IMG/VR virus record: IMGVR_UViG_3300027974_000038 | Span: 1-63,935 of that record | Direction: 5' to 3' (one strand) | DNA length: 63,935 nt | DNA from: a virus | In this document: in pieces, positions 41,172 through 52,800 of the stretch | How positions within the stretch are numbered: the first letter of the stretch is position 1 | How the letters are laid out: each line of letters starts with the position of its first letter | Translations under genes and position numbers: made by a program | Notes under the pieces: model-generated | Told to the model about the DNA's origin: nothing | Databases searched by the model: none | What the model saw: the letters and a program-made list of their open reading frames with translations, nothing else

Positions 41172-44100
41172 TTAGTAATCAGTTAAGTCTATGTTGTCTA
41201 TTTGTATTTTTTTGAATTCGCTATTAAATCTTTCAATAACTTGTTTAATTGCTTCTAATCTATTGACAAATATACTTTGTCTTGGCTTAAATTCTATGCC
41301 GTATCTTTGTTTTGGAGACAATGAAATATCAGGTACCATCTTGCCATTTTCATCAAACCCTACAAGACTATCAATCCATTTTCTTTCAATTTGTTTAGGT
41401 ATTTCAGTTTTTTCATTTTCACTGATAATTTTCCATTCACTATGTATGTTTGCATTATGATCAATATTTGGCAACCAATATTGAATAGATAGTACCACAT
41501 CCTTAGACGTTAACAAGGGTTTAATATTGGTTAGACTAAAGGAATTAGTGTTGATAAATTCAATATATTTTAGTCCCTGTCCTTTGGGATTACTAATAAT
41601 GTTTGCAATTTCCAAAGCTGAATTTAATCTGCTATTTGCATTAGGCAGTGTTGCTTTGTTTTTTACCCAAAAGTAGTATAAAAAAGTAAATTGTTTAGAT
41701 ATTGAATCGTATTTTCTTTTTACGCTGTATACTGAATTGCCATATAATGTAGTTCCAGTAATATCCTGCGCTATTCCATCAGTGGTACTTGCTATTTCGT
41801 CCCAATCTGATGGCATTAATTTAGACTCGACCCATTCATAAACGTCAATACTGCCCGAATCATATAGTGTATTCCAAGTAGAATTTTTATAAGTTATATC
41901 ACCTATGTGTGCATCTAAAAATTTAGCTCTGCGTAAATCCCACCATAGTGTACCAACTTCTTGATCCAACCATGACATGCCATCATCCACGTTTACGTCT
42001 ACTGTGGCATCTAATGCTTTGTAAGTATATGTCGCAGGATCATAATAGGTTTTATATTTGATTTGCTCTTCAGCTTTGCCTGGAATTTTACCTTGATTTA
42101 TATCTACAATATCTAAATAGGCTAATAATTCGTTGGAGCGTCTATTATATAAAAATATTTTTTTGAATAGACTTAGATCAATTTTTGCACTTTCTTGTTC
42201 AATAATTTTCCAACTGTAATCATTTCTATAATGTGTGTATACTGCGCCACTCCTATAATCATTTTGTGCATTTGGGGCTGAAACTATGATATCATTGTCA
42301 GCGGCAGCAACTTGATAACCATACTCTTCAGCCTGACTACTGCCTACTCCTAATGATTCGGCGTAGATAAATTTACTTTCATATCTATCATATATGTCAA
42401 CTCTACCAGAATCAATATTAATAGAACTATCAGCATAGCTCACTGTGCTATCATCATAGCTCACTGTGCTATCATCATAATTAAATATATCATTTTTAGA
42501 ACTATCTCCTAATTTACTAAAAATTACTAGGGTTTTTTCATTGTTGACAAATTTAATATTTTTTCCAAATTCTTCATTGGTATCACGATTATTTCTTCCA
42601 GTTAATGTTTGAAATAGAGAATAATCTTTATAAACATGTACTGATTCATTAGAACTAATAGCCAAATATGTTGCATTTTCCGATAAGGATATTGCTCGAC
42701 CAAAATTTGTTTGATTTAGTTTGGTTATTTCGTGGATTTTAGTAAATGTCTCCCCATGTATTGAATCATTAGTTTTTTGAAAAATTAAAACTTTACCTTG
42801 ACCATTATGAGTTAATGATGTAGATAAGGCTAGTATCGTACCTTTTTGATCAATATCAAACTCATAGGCAAATGGCTGATCATCACAATCTACATCACTG
42901 GGTTGAATATTAGTTATGAATTGCCAAGCTGAACTATCTTCGAAGTTTTTAAAATAATATATTATTCCACTAATACTATCCCCGTCAGTGCTACTGACTG
43001 TTAATGAATATGTTAGATCATAAGCAAATTTAATTTTATGTCCAAAATAAGAATCATTATCTATATCTGGATTAACTAAGGTCTCTTTAAGAACATATTT
43101 GCGATTGATATCGTCTAAAGAAAATAATTTAACAACACCATCATTTTCACTGGTTATTCCACCAACAGCCAACCAAAATCCGTCATCACTAAATGCCAAA
43201 CTAAGTCCAAATTGATCTAAATTTGAGTTTATAACTTGAAACAATGCCCAATCTGATATGACAGAGGGCCTATAATATATAAAAACTTGATCCGTGGATT
43301 TTGCAATTGCTAGATAACTTGCTGATTTACTAACAGCTATAACCTCACCAAATCTACTGCCATTAGCAAGAGTTAATTTAAATATTTTACTTCTATTATA
43401 AACTGAATTATTTGCCCAAATTACATATTTGTTATCAATTGATTTATTAACCCAAGCTAGTTCATTTGCTTTAAGATAATATGGAATTGCTAAATCATCT
43501 ATTGTACTGAATCTTTGTTTGCATAATTTAAAAAGTTTAATAGATTGTAATGGATCCTGTGAAGGAGCAGGACTATAACTTTTTAAGTTTGTTGCAATAG
43601 TAATAGTATTACCGTTAATAGATTCAATTTTACAAAATATATTTAATGGTTGATAATCATTGGTTATGCCAACTATTTCTCCCACAGTAAAATTAGGAGT
43701 TTGATCTAATATTAATGTTAAATCATTGCTTACCTTATTAAATGTTAAGGAATTAACTGCATATTTCATATTTGTAAATCTATGCACATTCCAATCATCA
43801 TTAAATTCATTTAGTACAGGTTCAAATGCTGTCCAAATATAATCTCCCGAAGTAAAATTAACTGTACTGACTGTTAATAAATCTTCTAATTTATCTGTGT
43901 GAACTGCAACTTGATCATATTTGACAAATCCAGGTGTACGTAAAAATGGTTTAAAATTATTATTGACTACCCAAAGATCATTTTCATAATTTTTAGGTCT
44001 TAGATAAATGTCCTTTTTGGTCTGTCTAATTACAAAGTCTAGTTTACTATTATCAATAGTAGAAACTAACTCAACTGCTTGTGGATTAATTTTAAATAGA

Positions 44101-47100
44101 CTTTCATCTAAAACAAATTCTACTTCATCAAATGCATCTTTGCCACCATATTGGCCTACTCTTATGCCCCATTCTTCAATAAAGTCTATGCTATCTTTGT
44201 CATCTGCACTTAGTACATCAAAAAGTTTGTTCAAAGAATTAATTGTACCTTTATCTTGAATCATTCCTTGATAAAATTTAAATTCACTTACGTCATTTTT
44301 AATAATATTTTCTAAGTATTGGCGCTTTTGATAGCCAATTAGATGTTGAGCCATTTTTTGTTGACCAACATCAAAATTGTCGCTGTCTAAATCATAAAAA
44401 TCTGTAAACTGTAAAGCTTTGTAATCCCAATTAGGCAATAGTTCACTAGATGGCTTTTTATCTAATCTGATCCAATTATCTTTGTTAAAAGTTTCCGTGC
44501 CTGGTAAAAAAGCATTTGAGCCATAATAAAATTCTTTATATTTAACAACATCCCCAAGATGATAATCTGTCCAAGGTGCCCAATCATCTATAATAGCTTG
44601 GTCATAGATAAAACCAGGAGCATCTAAACTACCATCCCAATTAATTGTTTTATAACCTGCAACTTGAATTTTTTCTTGTCTATACCCTGTTTCTGGGTTG
44701 TAAATTAAATCATTAAATTGCGTAACATTATCAATTAATAAAACGTGTTCTTTTTGTACTAGATATACGGCAGCACCATATATTCCCAAAGTTTCATTTT
44801 TGGGTCTAAGTGTAAAAACACCTTCATATCTAAGATAATTTAATAAATCTGGATCATATTTTTGACCATCTGCTGAAAATATTTCGTAATTATGTTGTTC
44901 TCTAAGATCATTTACAGTGTTGTATTCTATTTTTAAATCTAGTTGTAATGCTGCTGGACTTAAACTAATTGCTGCTGCACCATCTGAATTTAGATTTTCT
45001 AATTTATAAAAATTTGCAAAATTAAAGACATCACTGGGCTGTTGATCTTGTCTTGATCTGTAGTAGTCACCGTTATAAAATACAATCTCGCCAAGCTTAT
45101 ATGATTTAGTTTCGATCCAATCTGTATAATCATCAGCACCTGAACTCCAATTTTGTGTGGTCCAAAATAAGAATTCTTTTACACTAACTTCCCAACTGGC
45201 AACACTTCTTAACTCTGGATTAAAATTATCAAAACTAAATCCTTGATCTTTTAAGTATTCGCCATGGCCTAGTAAAAAGTCAACTACTTCCTGTATGCTG
45301 TTTACCACAGTGCCATAATTTAATATTATGGGATCTCTTTCCCATTTCTTTCTTAAGTTGGCTGTTACTCCGCCAACTAAAGGCAACGCTGGAATTTTTT
45401 GTAATAAATCATAACTGGGATTATCCTGACTGGTATGACTAATTTTAACTCTATAATAATATCTGTCAACTAACAATATATTGCCAACTAAGTACTGCTG
45501 ATTTGGTGACCATTCAATATAACTTTCACTAATACCGCCTACATTAATATTAATTCCAGATTGCGTCCAAGCATAATAATAAAAATACGGATTAGTTTGA
45601 TTATAACCTTTGATAGAATACCCAATACCACGTTTAGTTTTAATTTTGGTTATAATTACGCCACTGTATGATAATTTTTTAGTTGGGCTACTAACATTTA
45701 AAAATATTTTATAATTTTCATTTGGTACAAAAACTCCAGACTTAGCTGCTGAATTTTTGCTATCTAATATAAGTTGATATTTTTCTTTGCTGGTAAACCC
45801 TGCTAACCTATGACTTAATTTATTGTTAATTAATTTTAAATCACTTTTATATGTGTCTAAAAAGCCACTATTATCACCTTGTAAATAATCAGCAACATAG
45901 TTAACTAGCCCAGAAGTAAACACTCTAACTGTGTCATTTACATTATTTGGCAATTTAAGATCAGCTAAACGCAATCTCAAATTTGTATCCTTATACACTA
46001 ATTGATTGTTTCTATTTCTAATTATTCTAGATCTATCCAAATAGCTGCCTAATACACGATTTGGCTGCATTAGAATCATGGTAATTAGCAAACTAAATGG
46101 ATAATAACTGCTACGTCTCCATGCTGTTTCTACTGGTCCTTGATCACCAAATACATAATTTGAATTGCCATTAGTATCAAATATACCCTGTGTTAAATTT
46201 GCCACAATTGGGTTTACCAAATTTCCTAATTCATCAACAGGTGCAATGTCCAATACTGCTCTGGTAAATTTACTATTTCTATTAACTGGTTTGCCTGGTT
46301 CTTTAATGACGCCATCACGTAGATCCTGCCATAATATTAAGTTATTAGATGTGTATGGTGCTGGGCCATAAGTGTCCTCCCACCATTTTGGCTTAATACT
46401 AAAGCCTAAACTTTCCCAAGGTGTTAAATGTATACGATCAGTGTCAAAATAAAATTTATAAATGCCGCGCCAAAATGCTGGCACATTGTTTCCATCTATG
46501 CCAACTGCTTCACTATAGTTAAATGTAAACGGATTTGAAGCATCATAAACTAAAGATTGTGTAAAATCTTTATCAATTAAGCCAGTCCATTTAAAAAAGT
46601 TAGGTGCTAATATTTCATTAAATTCATCTAAAGAATAATCAGTTGTTCTATTAGCTCCTGGTATAAAATCATATATGTCTAATATAGTTGTATCATAGTG
46701 AATTTTGATGTTATTAAAAATTCTTTTTTCTAATTCTAATATTACATCATCTCTATAATCATTATAGGCCAATATTACACTGCCATCATGACCTTGTATT
46801 AGATATTTTGGTTCAAGTAATGTAGTATCTAAATATTTTTGAGGTTCAAATTTGGGATACAATCCCAAAGTAGTTGGTGTTGGTGGGATAAAACACCCAT
46901 CTGTACTTTCATATTCATAAACAGTTAAGACATCATTTTCTTTAATAGGGGTCAATACCTCAATAAATCCGTCAAACCCAAATGTATAATCTTGTTCGTG
47001 TATTAATTGAACAGTGTTTAAGTAAACATTTACAGCTTTATGACTCAGTGTGTCCAGTGTAAATGGTGCGGACAGCGGGTATTTGACTACTCTATAATCC

Positions 47101-49808
47101 TGTACGGTAAAATCAGTTTGTTTACATGCCCCATATCCTAATACATCACTAAAATAATAGGGTGCTGTTTTAGGATTTCCTTGATTAATATCAAATAGTA
47201 TTTGATCCACTGACTCTTTAACCGATATGTCATTTGATAATTCAGTTAAATGACTAATAAAGTTTCGTTTAAATTTTCCATAATCATCTCTAGATTTTTC
47301 TAATGCATTTATAACATTGGCAGTTTTATTTGTTAAATGATAAAGTGAAGCATTAATACTGCCACTATGCTGTACAAATTTTAAGCCATAAGAACTAACA
47401 TCTGAAAGATCTCTAAGATTACTTACTCCTGGATATGCTCCAACAAATGTGTCAAGATTATCTATTATGGAATCTACATGATCAATTACTTCACCTAGAG
47501 TAAAATCATTAATATTATTGTTTAGTGGATTATTTTGAAAATTAATTGGGAAATCATATTTCCCATTGTTATTTTTACATTGTTTACTATAACATTTTAA
47601 TGTGACTATGTCTGCATCAGTTACATCCTTATCTAATACAACTGTTTTATAGACAATGTCATCGTTAATATGAAATAAATTCTTATCTAATCTTTTGCCA
47701 TTTATATAAACTTTTACCAAAAGATCATCAAGATTATTAATATCATCATAAACATCTACGGGAAAATTATTATATAAATTAGAATTTTTATAAATTCTTA
47801 CTATGGGCTGAACATTTTTTAATTTGTTAACTGTCCAACCATTAAGATATTCGCTGCTTAAATTATTATTCTTTTTAAGAAATTTGTTATCAGTTTTTTC
47901 TGTTATTACTTCAGACTGAATCTTATAAGAAAAAGAATTTTGTAATAGGTCAAAATTAAAAAGAATATCGCCTACATTGTTTATATTCTTATAGCTTAGG
48001 GCAAATTTCAATTCAGAGTCTGCTGTGCCAGTGCCTATCTTATAGGAAAAAATCTTATTTCCTGAAAAAGTTGAGCCATCATATTTGCTGGAATCACCTA
48101 AATTAACGCCATCTTCATCAAATAGGTCAAATAAAGGTTGTTGATTTTGTGCTGATTTTGCCTGACCAAGAATCCATTTTGTGCCATTATACCATAACAT
48201 TTGTGCTGTATACTTTGCACCAGTTTTAACCAATACTACATCATGTAAATTTGGCAGTGTGTCAGGCTCTTCCTCTAAATGGATCCTTCTAATACCAATA
48301 CTGCTATTGTTATCATGTGTGGTGATAAAGTTTACTCGATATATTTTACCATCAACTAAGGGATCATTGTCACCTGTAAATAATATTCTATGTCCGTCAA
48401 GTAAGGATACACCGTCAATATTATAACCTAAAGAACCTTCTATAATAGAAAAAACATCACCAGTAAAATCATCAACTAGATCAATATCTTGTTTGGGAAT
48501 TGTACCAAAATTATAAAGTTTAATATTTGCATTAAATTCTATAATTGGACGTTTGGCTCGCTGCGCTTGATCAAATACTGGCTGCTGCCCAAGTTCAATG
48601 GCAGTTTTTTCTATAATAGATTCATGAAACCAACGATTATATCTACTCCAAGGGTTTCTATCTGAACTGGCTCTATTAATTGAAATATAATCTTTGACTA
48701 GTGGCGCATACTTAACATCATTATAGGCTAATTTATCATAGCCAGTGTCGTCAAAAGTTACCTCATAATCTTTGGTATAAGGTGCAATAATTTCTAATTG
48801 TTTTTCAGGTATAAGTTGAATCTTTTCACCCACACCTTCTACATAAAAGTCGCCCTCACTGTATAAACTAGGAGTTACCCTGCCTCTAAAATTAACTTTC
48901 ATGCCATTGCTTAGACTTAATCCGCTGGCCAGTGTGTATGTTTTTTTATTAAGTATTTCGTTCTCAACATCAATAGCTGTGTTTTCTTTAATGTCAAAAA
49001 CTTTAATAATGCCCGATGTATCTGGTGTATTTTCACTAACATAGTACAGTACATCTGCACATTCTAATGGCACAGTAAAAGTTATTACACCATTTTCTAC
49101 AGCAAAATTATCCACCCCCTCTATGAATCTATATGCTTCACCAGTTTGTCTTTGAGTTTTAATGCTAAAAGGTTCATTAACACAATCAATTTCAAAACGA
49201 TATGTCTGCCCACGATACAATGTCAATGAAGGATTTCTAGTTAATCCATCCGGTGTAAAAAGATACGCTCTATTATCGCCCTCATCGGATAATGTGACTT
49301 TTAAAGTGCTAGATATTTTTTGTTGCTGTCCAGGTATTGTTATGGCATCTGGTCCAAAAGGCAACCAATAATAGTGTGCAAAATTTACTATTTTGTCCCA
49401 ATCTATATGTGGTTCCCAACTATAAAATTCCTGTTGATTAACTCTTTCATGATTACTAGGCTTACCGTCTAATACTGTTAATGTGTTAACATAGTCCAAA
49501 TAATCCTTATAAAAGTTCACATTGCCCAAGGTATCTTCAATGATCAAACTTGGTTCAAGTTGATAATTTTGTCTATCTTGTACAGGCTCATTTAAAAAAA
49601 TGTCATTGGCTGTTGTGGCTTTGGAATTTTCTCTACCTATGTGTCCGTTAAGACGGCGCACAGTACCAGTTTGTATAAGTTGATTAATTGTACCAGAAAT
49701 AAACTTTTTATTGCTGTCAGTTCTATAAAATCTAGGAATAAGATTTTCAGCTTTTCTTCTTTGATTGGGGTCATTTGATGGTGGATTTTCTAATTGATTA
49801 TCGTTCAT
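41172..49808 (-). CDS. Giant baseplate wedge protein (T4 gp7-position), mosaic of domains
   Basis: This 2878-residue protein sits directly after gp6, as gp7 does in T4 (1,032 residues). It opens RRKAENLIPRFYRTDSNKKF and has strand-rich repeats throughout. Around residues 1430-1770 there are three W-Y-x2-G-x2-V-type modules (SPNQQYLVGNILLVDRYYYR, WIETKSYKLGEIVFYNGDYY, WTDYHLGDVVKYKEFYY) similar to CBM5/12 units. Residues about 2130-2540 form FG-GAP-like beta-propeller blades (RFGEVIAVSKSASYLAIAKS, FGLSLAFSDDGFWLAVGG). A 7-residue unit YDDSTVS is duplicated near 2450. The start was set at ATG 49808, overlapping the gp6 stop (ATGA). Likely connects wedge to fibres and perhaps binds surface glycan. 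Confidence 0.72.
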   Translation of the reverse strand: MNDNQLENPPSNDPNQRRKAENLIPRFYRTDSNKKFISGTINQLIQTGTVRRLNGHIGRENSKATTANDIFLNEPVQDRQNYQLEPSLIIEDTLGNVNFYKDYLDYVNTLTVLDGKPSNHERVNQQEFYSWEPHIDWDKIVNFAHYYWLPFGPDAITIPGQQQKISSTLKVTLSDEGDNRAYLFTPDGLTRNPSLTLYRGQTYRFEIDCVNEPFSIKTQRQTGEAYRFIEGVDNFAVENGVITFTVPLECADVLYYVSENTPDTSGIIKVFDIKENTAIDVENEILNKKTYTLASGLSLSNGMKVNFRGRVTPSLYSEGDFYVEGVGEKIQLIPEKQLEIIAPYTKDYEVTFDDTGYDKLAYNDVKYAPLVKDYISINRASSDRNPWSRYNRWFHESIIEKTAIELGQQPVFDQAQRAKRPIIEFNANIKLYNFGTIPKQDIDLVDDFTGDVFSIIEGSLGYNIDGVSLLDGHRILFTGDNDPLVDGKIYRVNFITTHDNNSSIGIRRIHLEEEPDTLPNLHDVVLVKTGAKYTAQMLWYNGTKWILGQAKSAQNQQPLFDLFDEDGVNLGDSSKYDGSTFSGNKIFSYKIGTGTADSELKFALSYKNINNVGDILFNFDLLQNSFSYKIQSEVITEKTDNKFLKKNNNLSSEYLNGWTVNKLKNVQPIVRIYKNSNLYNNFPVDVYDDINNLDDLLVKVYINGKRLDKNLFHINDDIVYKTVVLDKDVTDADIVTLKCYSKQCKNNNGKYDFPINFQNNPLNNNINDFTLGEVIDHVDSIIDNLDTFVGAYPGVSNLRDLSDVSSYGLKFVQHSGSINASLYHLTNKTANVINALEKSRDDYGKFKRNFISHLTELSNDISVKESVDQILFDINQGNPKTAPYYFSDVLGYGACKQTDFTVQDYRVVKYPLSAPFTLDTLSHKAVNVYLNTVQLIHEQDYTFGFDGFIEVLTPIKENDVLTVYEYESTDGCFIPPTPTTLGLYPKFEPQKYLDTTLLEPKYLIQGHDGSVILAYNDYRDDVILELEKRIFNNIKIHYDTTILDIYDFIPGANRTTDYSLDEFNEILAPNFFKWTGLIDKDFTQSLVYDASNPFTFNYSEAVGIDGNNVPAFWRGIYKFYFDTDRIHLTPWESLGFSIKPKWWEDTYGPAPYTSNNLILWQDLRDGVIKEPGKPVNRNSKFTRAVLDIAPVDELGNLVNPIVANLTQGIFDTNGNSNYVFGDQGPVETAWRRSSYYPFSLLITMILMQPNRVLGSYLDRSRIIRNRNNQLVYKDTNLRLRLADLKLPNNVNDTVRVFTSGLVNYVADYLQGDNSGFLDTYKSDLKLINNKLSHRLAGFTSKEKYQLILDSKNSAAKSGVFVPNENYKIFLNVSSPTKKLSYSGVIITKIKTKRGIGYSIKGYNQTNPYFYYYAWTQSGININVGGISESYIEWSPNQQYLVGNILLVDRYYYRVKISHTSQDNPSYDLLQKIPALPLVGGVTANLRKKWERDPIILNYGTVVNSIQEVVDFLLGHGEYLKDQGFSFDNFNPELRSVASWEVSVKEFLFWTTQNWSSGADDYTDWIETKSYKLGEIVFYNGDYYRSRQDQQPSDVFNFANFYKLENLNSDGAAAISLSPAALQLDLKIEYNTVNDLREQHNYEIFSADGQKYDPDLLNYLRYEGVFTLRPKNETLGIYGAAVYLVQKEHVLLIDNVTQFNDLIYNPETGYRQEKIQVAGYKTINWDGSLDAPGFIYDQAIIDDWAPWTDYHLGDVVKYKEFYYGSNAFLPGTETFNKDNWIRLDKKPSSELLPNWDYKALQFTDFYDLDSDNFDVGQQKMAQHLIGYQKRQYLENIIKNDVSEFKFYQGMIQDKGTINSLNKLFDVLSADDKDSIDFIEEWGIRVGQYGGKDAFDEVEFVLDESLFKINPQAVELVSTIDNSKLDFVIRQTKKDIYLRPKNYENDLWVVNNNFKPFLRTPGFVKYDQVAVHTDKLEDLLTVSTVNFTSGDYIWTAFEPVLNEFNDDWNVHRFTNMKYAVNSLTFNKVSNDLTLILDQTPNFTVGEIVGITNDYQPLNIFCKIESINGNTITIATNLKSYSPAPSQDPLQSIKLFKLCKQRFSTIDDLAIPYYLKANELAWVNKSIDNKYVIWANNSVYNRSKIFKLTLANGSRFGEVIAVSKSASYLAIAKSTDQVFIYYRPSVISDWALFQVINSNLDQFGLSLAFSDDGFWLAVGGITSENDGVVKLFSLDDINRKYVLKETLVNPDIDNDSYFGHKIKFAYDLTYSLTVSSTDGDSISGIIYYFKNFEDSSAWQFITNIQPSDVDCDDQPFAYEFDIDQKGTILALSTSLTHNGQGKVLIFQKTNDSIHGETFTKIHEITKLNQTNFGRAISLSENATYLAISSNESVHVYKDYSLFQTLTGRNNRDTNEEFGKNIKFVNNEKTLVIFSKLGDSSKNDIFNYDDSTVSYDDSTVSYADSSINIDSGRVDIYDRYESKFIYAESLGVGSSQAEEYGYQVAAADNDIIVSAPNAQNDYRSGAVYTHYRNDYSWKIIEQESAKIDLSLFKKIFLYNRRSNELLAYLDIVDINQGKIPGKAEEQIKYKTYYDPATYTYKALDATVDVNVDDGMSWLDQEVGTLWWDLRRAKFLDAHIGDITYKNSTWNTLYDSGSIDVYEWVESKLMPSDWDEIASTTDGIAQDITGTTLYGNSVYSVKRKYDSISKQFTFLYYFWVKNKATLPNANSRLNSALEIANIISNPKGQGLKYIEFINTNSFSLTNIKPLLTSKDVVLSIQYWLPNIDHNANIHSEWKIISENEKTEIPKQIERKWIDSLVGFDENGKMVPDISLSPKQRYGIEFKPRQSIFVNRLEAIKQVIERFNSEFKKIQIDNIDLTDY
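42434..42475 (-). repeat. Perfect 21-bp tandem repeat (two copies) in the giant baseplate gene
   Basis: Two adjacent perfect copies of a 21-base unit (CATAGCTCACTGTG plus CTATCAT on the plus strand), encoding the 7-residue unit YDDSTVS in the protein. A partial third copy follows. In-frame slippage would lengthen or shorten a loop between propeller blades. Confidence 0.8.
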
Positions 49809-52800
49809 CAATAGCCTCCACTACTGGATATGTTTTGTTGTGACACAACTGTGTTAGATACGCTTATGGCGCCGTCAGCTGATATGTTACTGGCGGTAAT
49901 GGCCGAGATCACTTCAATATCATCAGTGGTAGCGCCATTAATAAAAATCTGATCACTCTCTGCTTTAATTTCAAATAAACTACCAAAATGCAAGTCTAGT
50001 TGTCTAGGCACTATGACAATATTAACTAGATAAGGAGTAGTTCTATTCATAACATATGTGACTAGTTCACTGAAATAAAAGCTATCACCAAAATCCCAAT
50101 TGTCCACAGCAAAGAATTCATTTATAGCAGACAATACATTAGTTCGTATTTCATTGTCGCTGATTATTTGCTCAGTATTTTTAATAACCTTAAAACTAGC
50201 TCTAAGATTTGGGCTAGCAGTGTTGCCAAATAATACCTTGTATCTTACTGGATGATAGATAACTTCATCACTCATGGCTTTGATAGCATTTAATTCAGTG
50301 GACAATGTCAAACTTAACTGGTCAGAACTTAACGGTAAAGGTTCTGTATCTAGTTTACCAATTAACCATCTTCTAAAATCCAAATCATATTGTTTGGTCA
50401 GTATGTAAAGATCAACAATATTAATTTGACCAGGGTCTATTCTAGATTCATAATCTGCACTGTGTATGTATTGGAATTTTAAATTTGATCTGCCTTGAAA
50501 AACTTTATAATCTAAACTGGCAATAAATCGTCCTTTGGTAGCATTCCATTGCTGCACAGTGTTTGTGTCTATGAAATAGTAATATTGATCAGCAACTTTG
50601 TCAATTACAGATCCAATATTAGGTCTGATTTCTACAATATTTTTATTGCCAATTTTATTAGAAACATATCTATAGTCTGTTTGCCCGTTGCTTATTTCGT
50701 ATTTTTCTAAAATTATGTATCTTGATGTGTCAGTGCTAGGATCCACAATAACGTCAAAAATATTAGGATCATCAACAACACCATCATCATTGCTGTCATT
50801 AAAAGTTATTTCTATTTTTTTAGTATCTACATAACCATCTACGCCTAAAAATTCTTTATGTATTTCCCAATCTAAATTATAGGTAAAGGGGGTTATTTGA
50901 TTTAAACTAGCAGGATTTGTATTAATGTTTAATACTTTTATTTGATCTTTGATAATTAAGTTGCTTCTACTATCATAAATTTTATTATTGCTGTCATAAT
51001 AAAAACGAATTTGCTTGTCACTTTCAAAAATATATTTTAATTTTCTAGCTGTAACTGTGTAATACTCTGTGTCAGTGCTGAATAATAACAGCCAACTACT
51101 GTCTAATTTTTGATTGCTGTCGTCACCAGTTTTGCCAATGTTAAAGTTATCAATAATATTAAGATTACTTTCAAATACTATTTTCCAATTTTTGGATGTT
51201 AAATCATATCTCAGACCAAATGGCTTATTGGCAAAAACCAAATCAATAATGTTTGTAATAGTGGCAGTGTCTAGAGTAGTTCTCCATCTAGGTATGATGT
51301 TTACTAATCGAGCAGTAGATGGAATTTGAACGTTTAGAGTAATTGCTCCGTTGCCGTTGGCTAATATGCCTGTTGGGTTATCAGTGCTACTGCCTAGGCC
51401 ATTGTTAGTAACACTTACCACTTTGGCCCAAATATATGTTGATCCACCAACTGGGATGCCAGTTTGAGGGATACTTACAAAGGCATTTTCATTTGATCTA
51501 TCAAAATAAAATCCAGATTTGGCTTGGAATTTAATTAACGCACCTGGTTCTATATTTTTTAAATCATTATTAGTTGTGCCAATTACTATTTGAGTAGGGT
51601 CTTTAAAATATCCAGTACATTGATTAGTGTCTTGAGTTATTTGATTCCAACTTAAATTATTATATATTACTACCGTTTTATCATAATTGTCGTAGTAAAA
51701 ATTACGAAGGTTTGTATCTTTAATAAAATTAAAAACTTGATTGTAAATTATACCCTCAATATCTGTTTTATTTGTATAATTAAATCTAAAACTGTCCTCA
51801 TATAATTGCTTATAAAGTATACCATCGTCACCAAATAAATTTGTACTGCTATATTTGCCAGTTGGGTCATTTAGGTCAAAATATCTACTAATGCCACTGC
51901 TAGATCTATTAATGGCTTTGATTTTTATTATTTCTTGACTGACACTTAATGGGCTAATATTGTAATCCTCTGCTGTAATCATACGATTTTGCGTATAATA
52001 TGTGGCAGGTGCATTAATTTTTATTTCTTCATTGGTTTCAAACGGGGCGCTGTTGTTTACACTGGTTTGAAGTCCCATGGTTATAGTTAACACTTGACTT
52101 TGACCAGTATTAGAAACATATTGAATATCCACTACAACATTTTTAATATCTTTAGGATTAATAGTATATCTAAGACCATTACTGACTCGATAATAAATTC
52201 TAAAATTACCTAGTGGCAATGTGCCAAATGTGCCGTCACTAAAAGCTACACTAACTCTATCATTGGTCCTAGTGATAACTGAATAGATATTTCTAATATT
52301 TTTCTTTAAGCTATTATATATTACATTATTGCCTTCAAAACTAGGCACCTTAGCCCAGTATTCTGATTCGACACCGTTGGCATTTAATTTATATAACCAA
52401 ACATCTGTGTTATTGATTCCATCAGCATCAATATCTATAATTTCATTTGTACTAGGGTTGCTGATTGAAAATGTACCAGTATTCAAACTGCCCTGTCTAA
52501 AATGTGCAAAAAATCCAGAACTAGGACTGGCTGCTCCTCTGCCATCATCTCTATAAAGAAATGCTAGACTTTTGCCTGCTTGAGGCGGATCTTCTGCGAT
52601 CTCGTTGCCATTTTCTATGATAGTACTGACTACTTCAAAGTTCATGGTCCTGCCATCTACAACCTTTTTAAATGTATAAACGGGAATCACTGTGTTTACA
52701 GTTTGCAATCTATATTGTTCTGTAGGTATATTATAAATTACTGCTTTATTGTCTGGGTTACCAAATTGACTATTTGCCGGCAATGCTGCATTTATTACTT

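Noticed and set aside
41170-41181. Minus one frameshift joining the giant baseplate gene to the next gene
   Set aside because: The bases at the overlap do not form a slippery heptamer and no stem or pseudoknot was seen just downstream; an alternative start is simpler.
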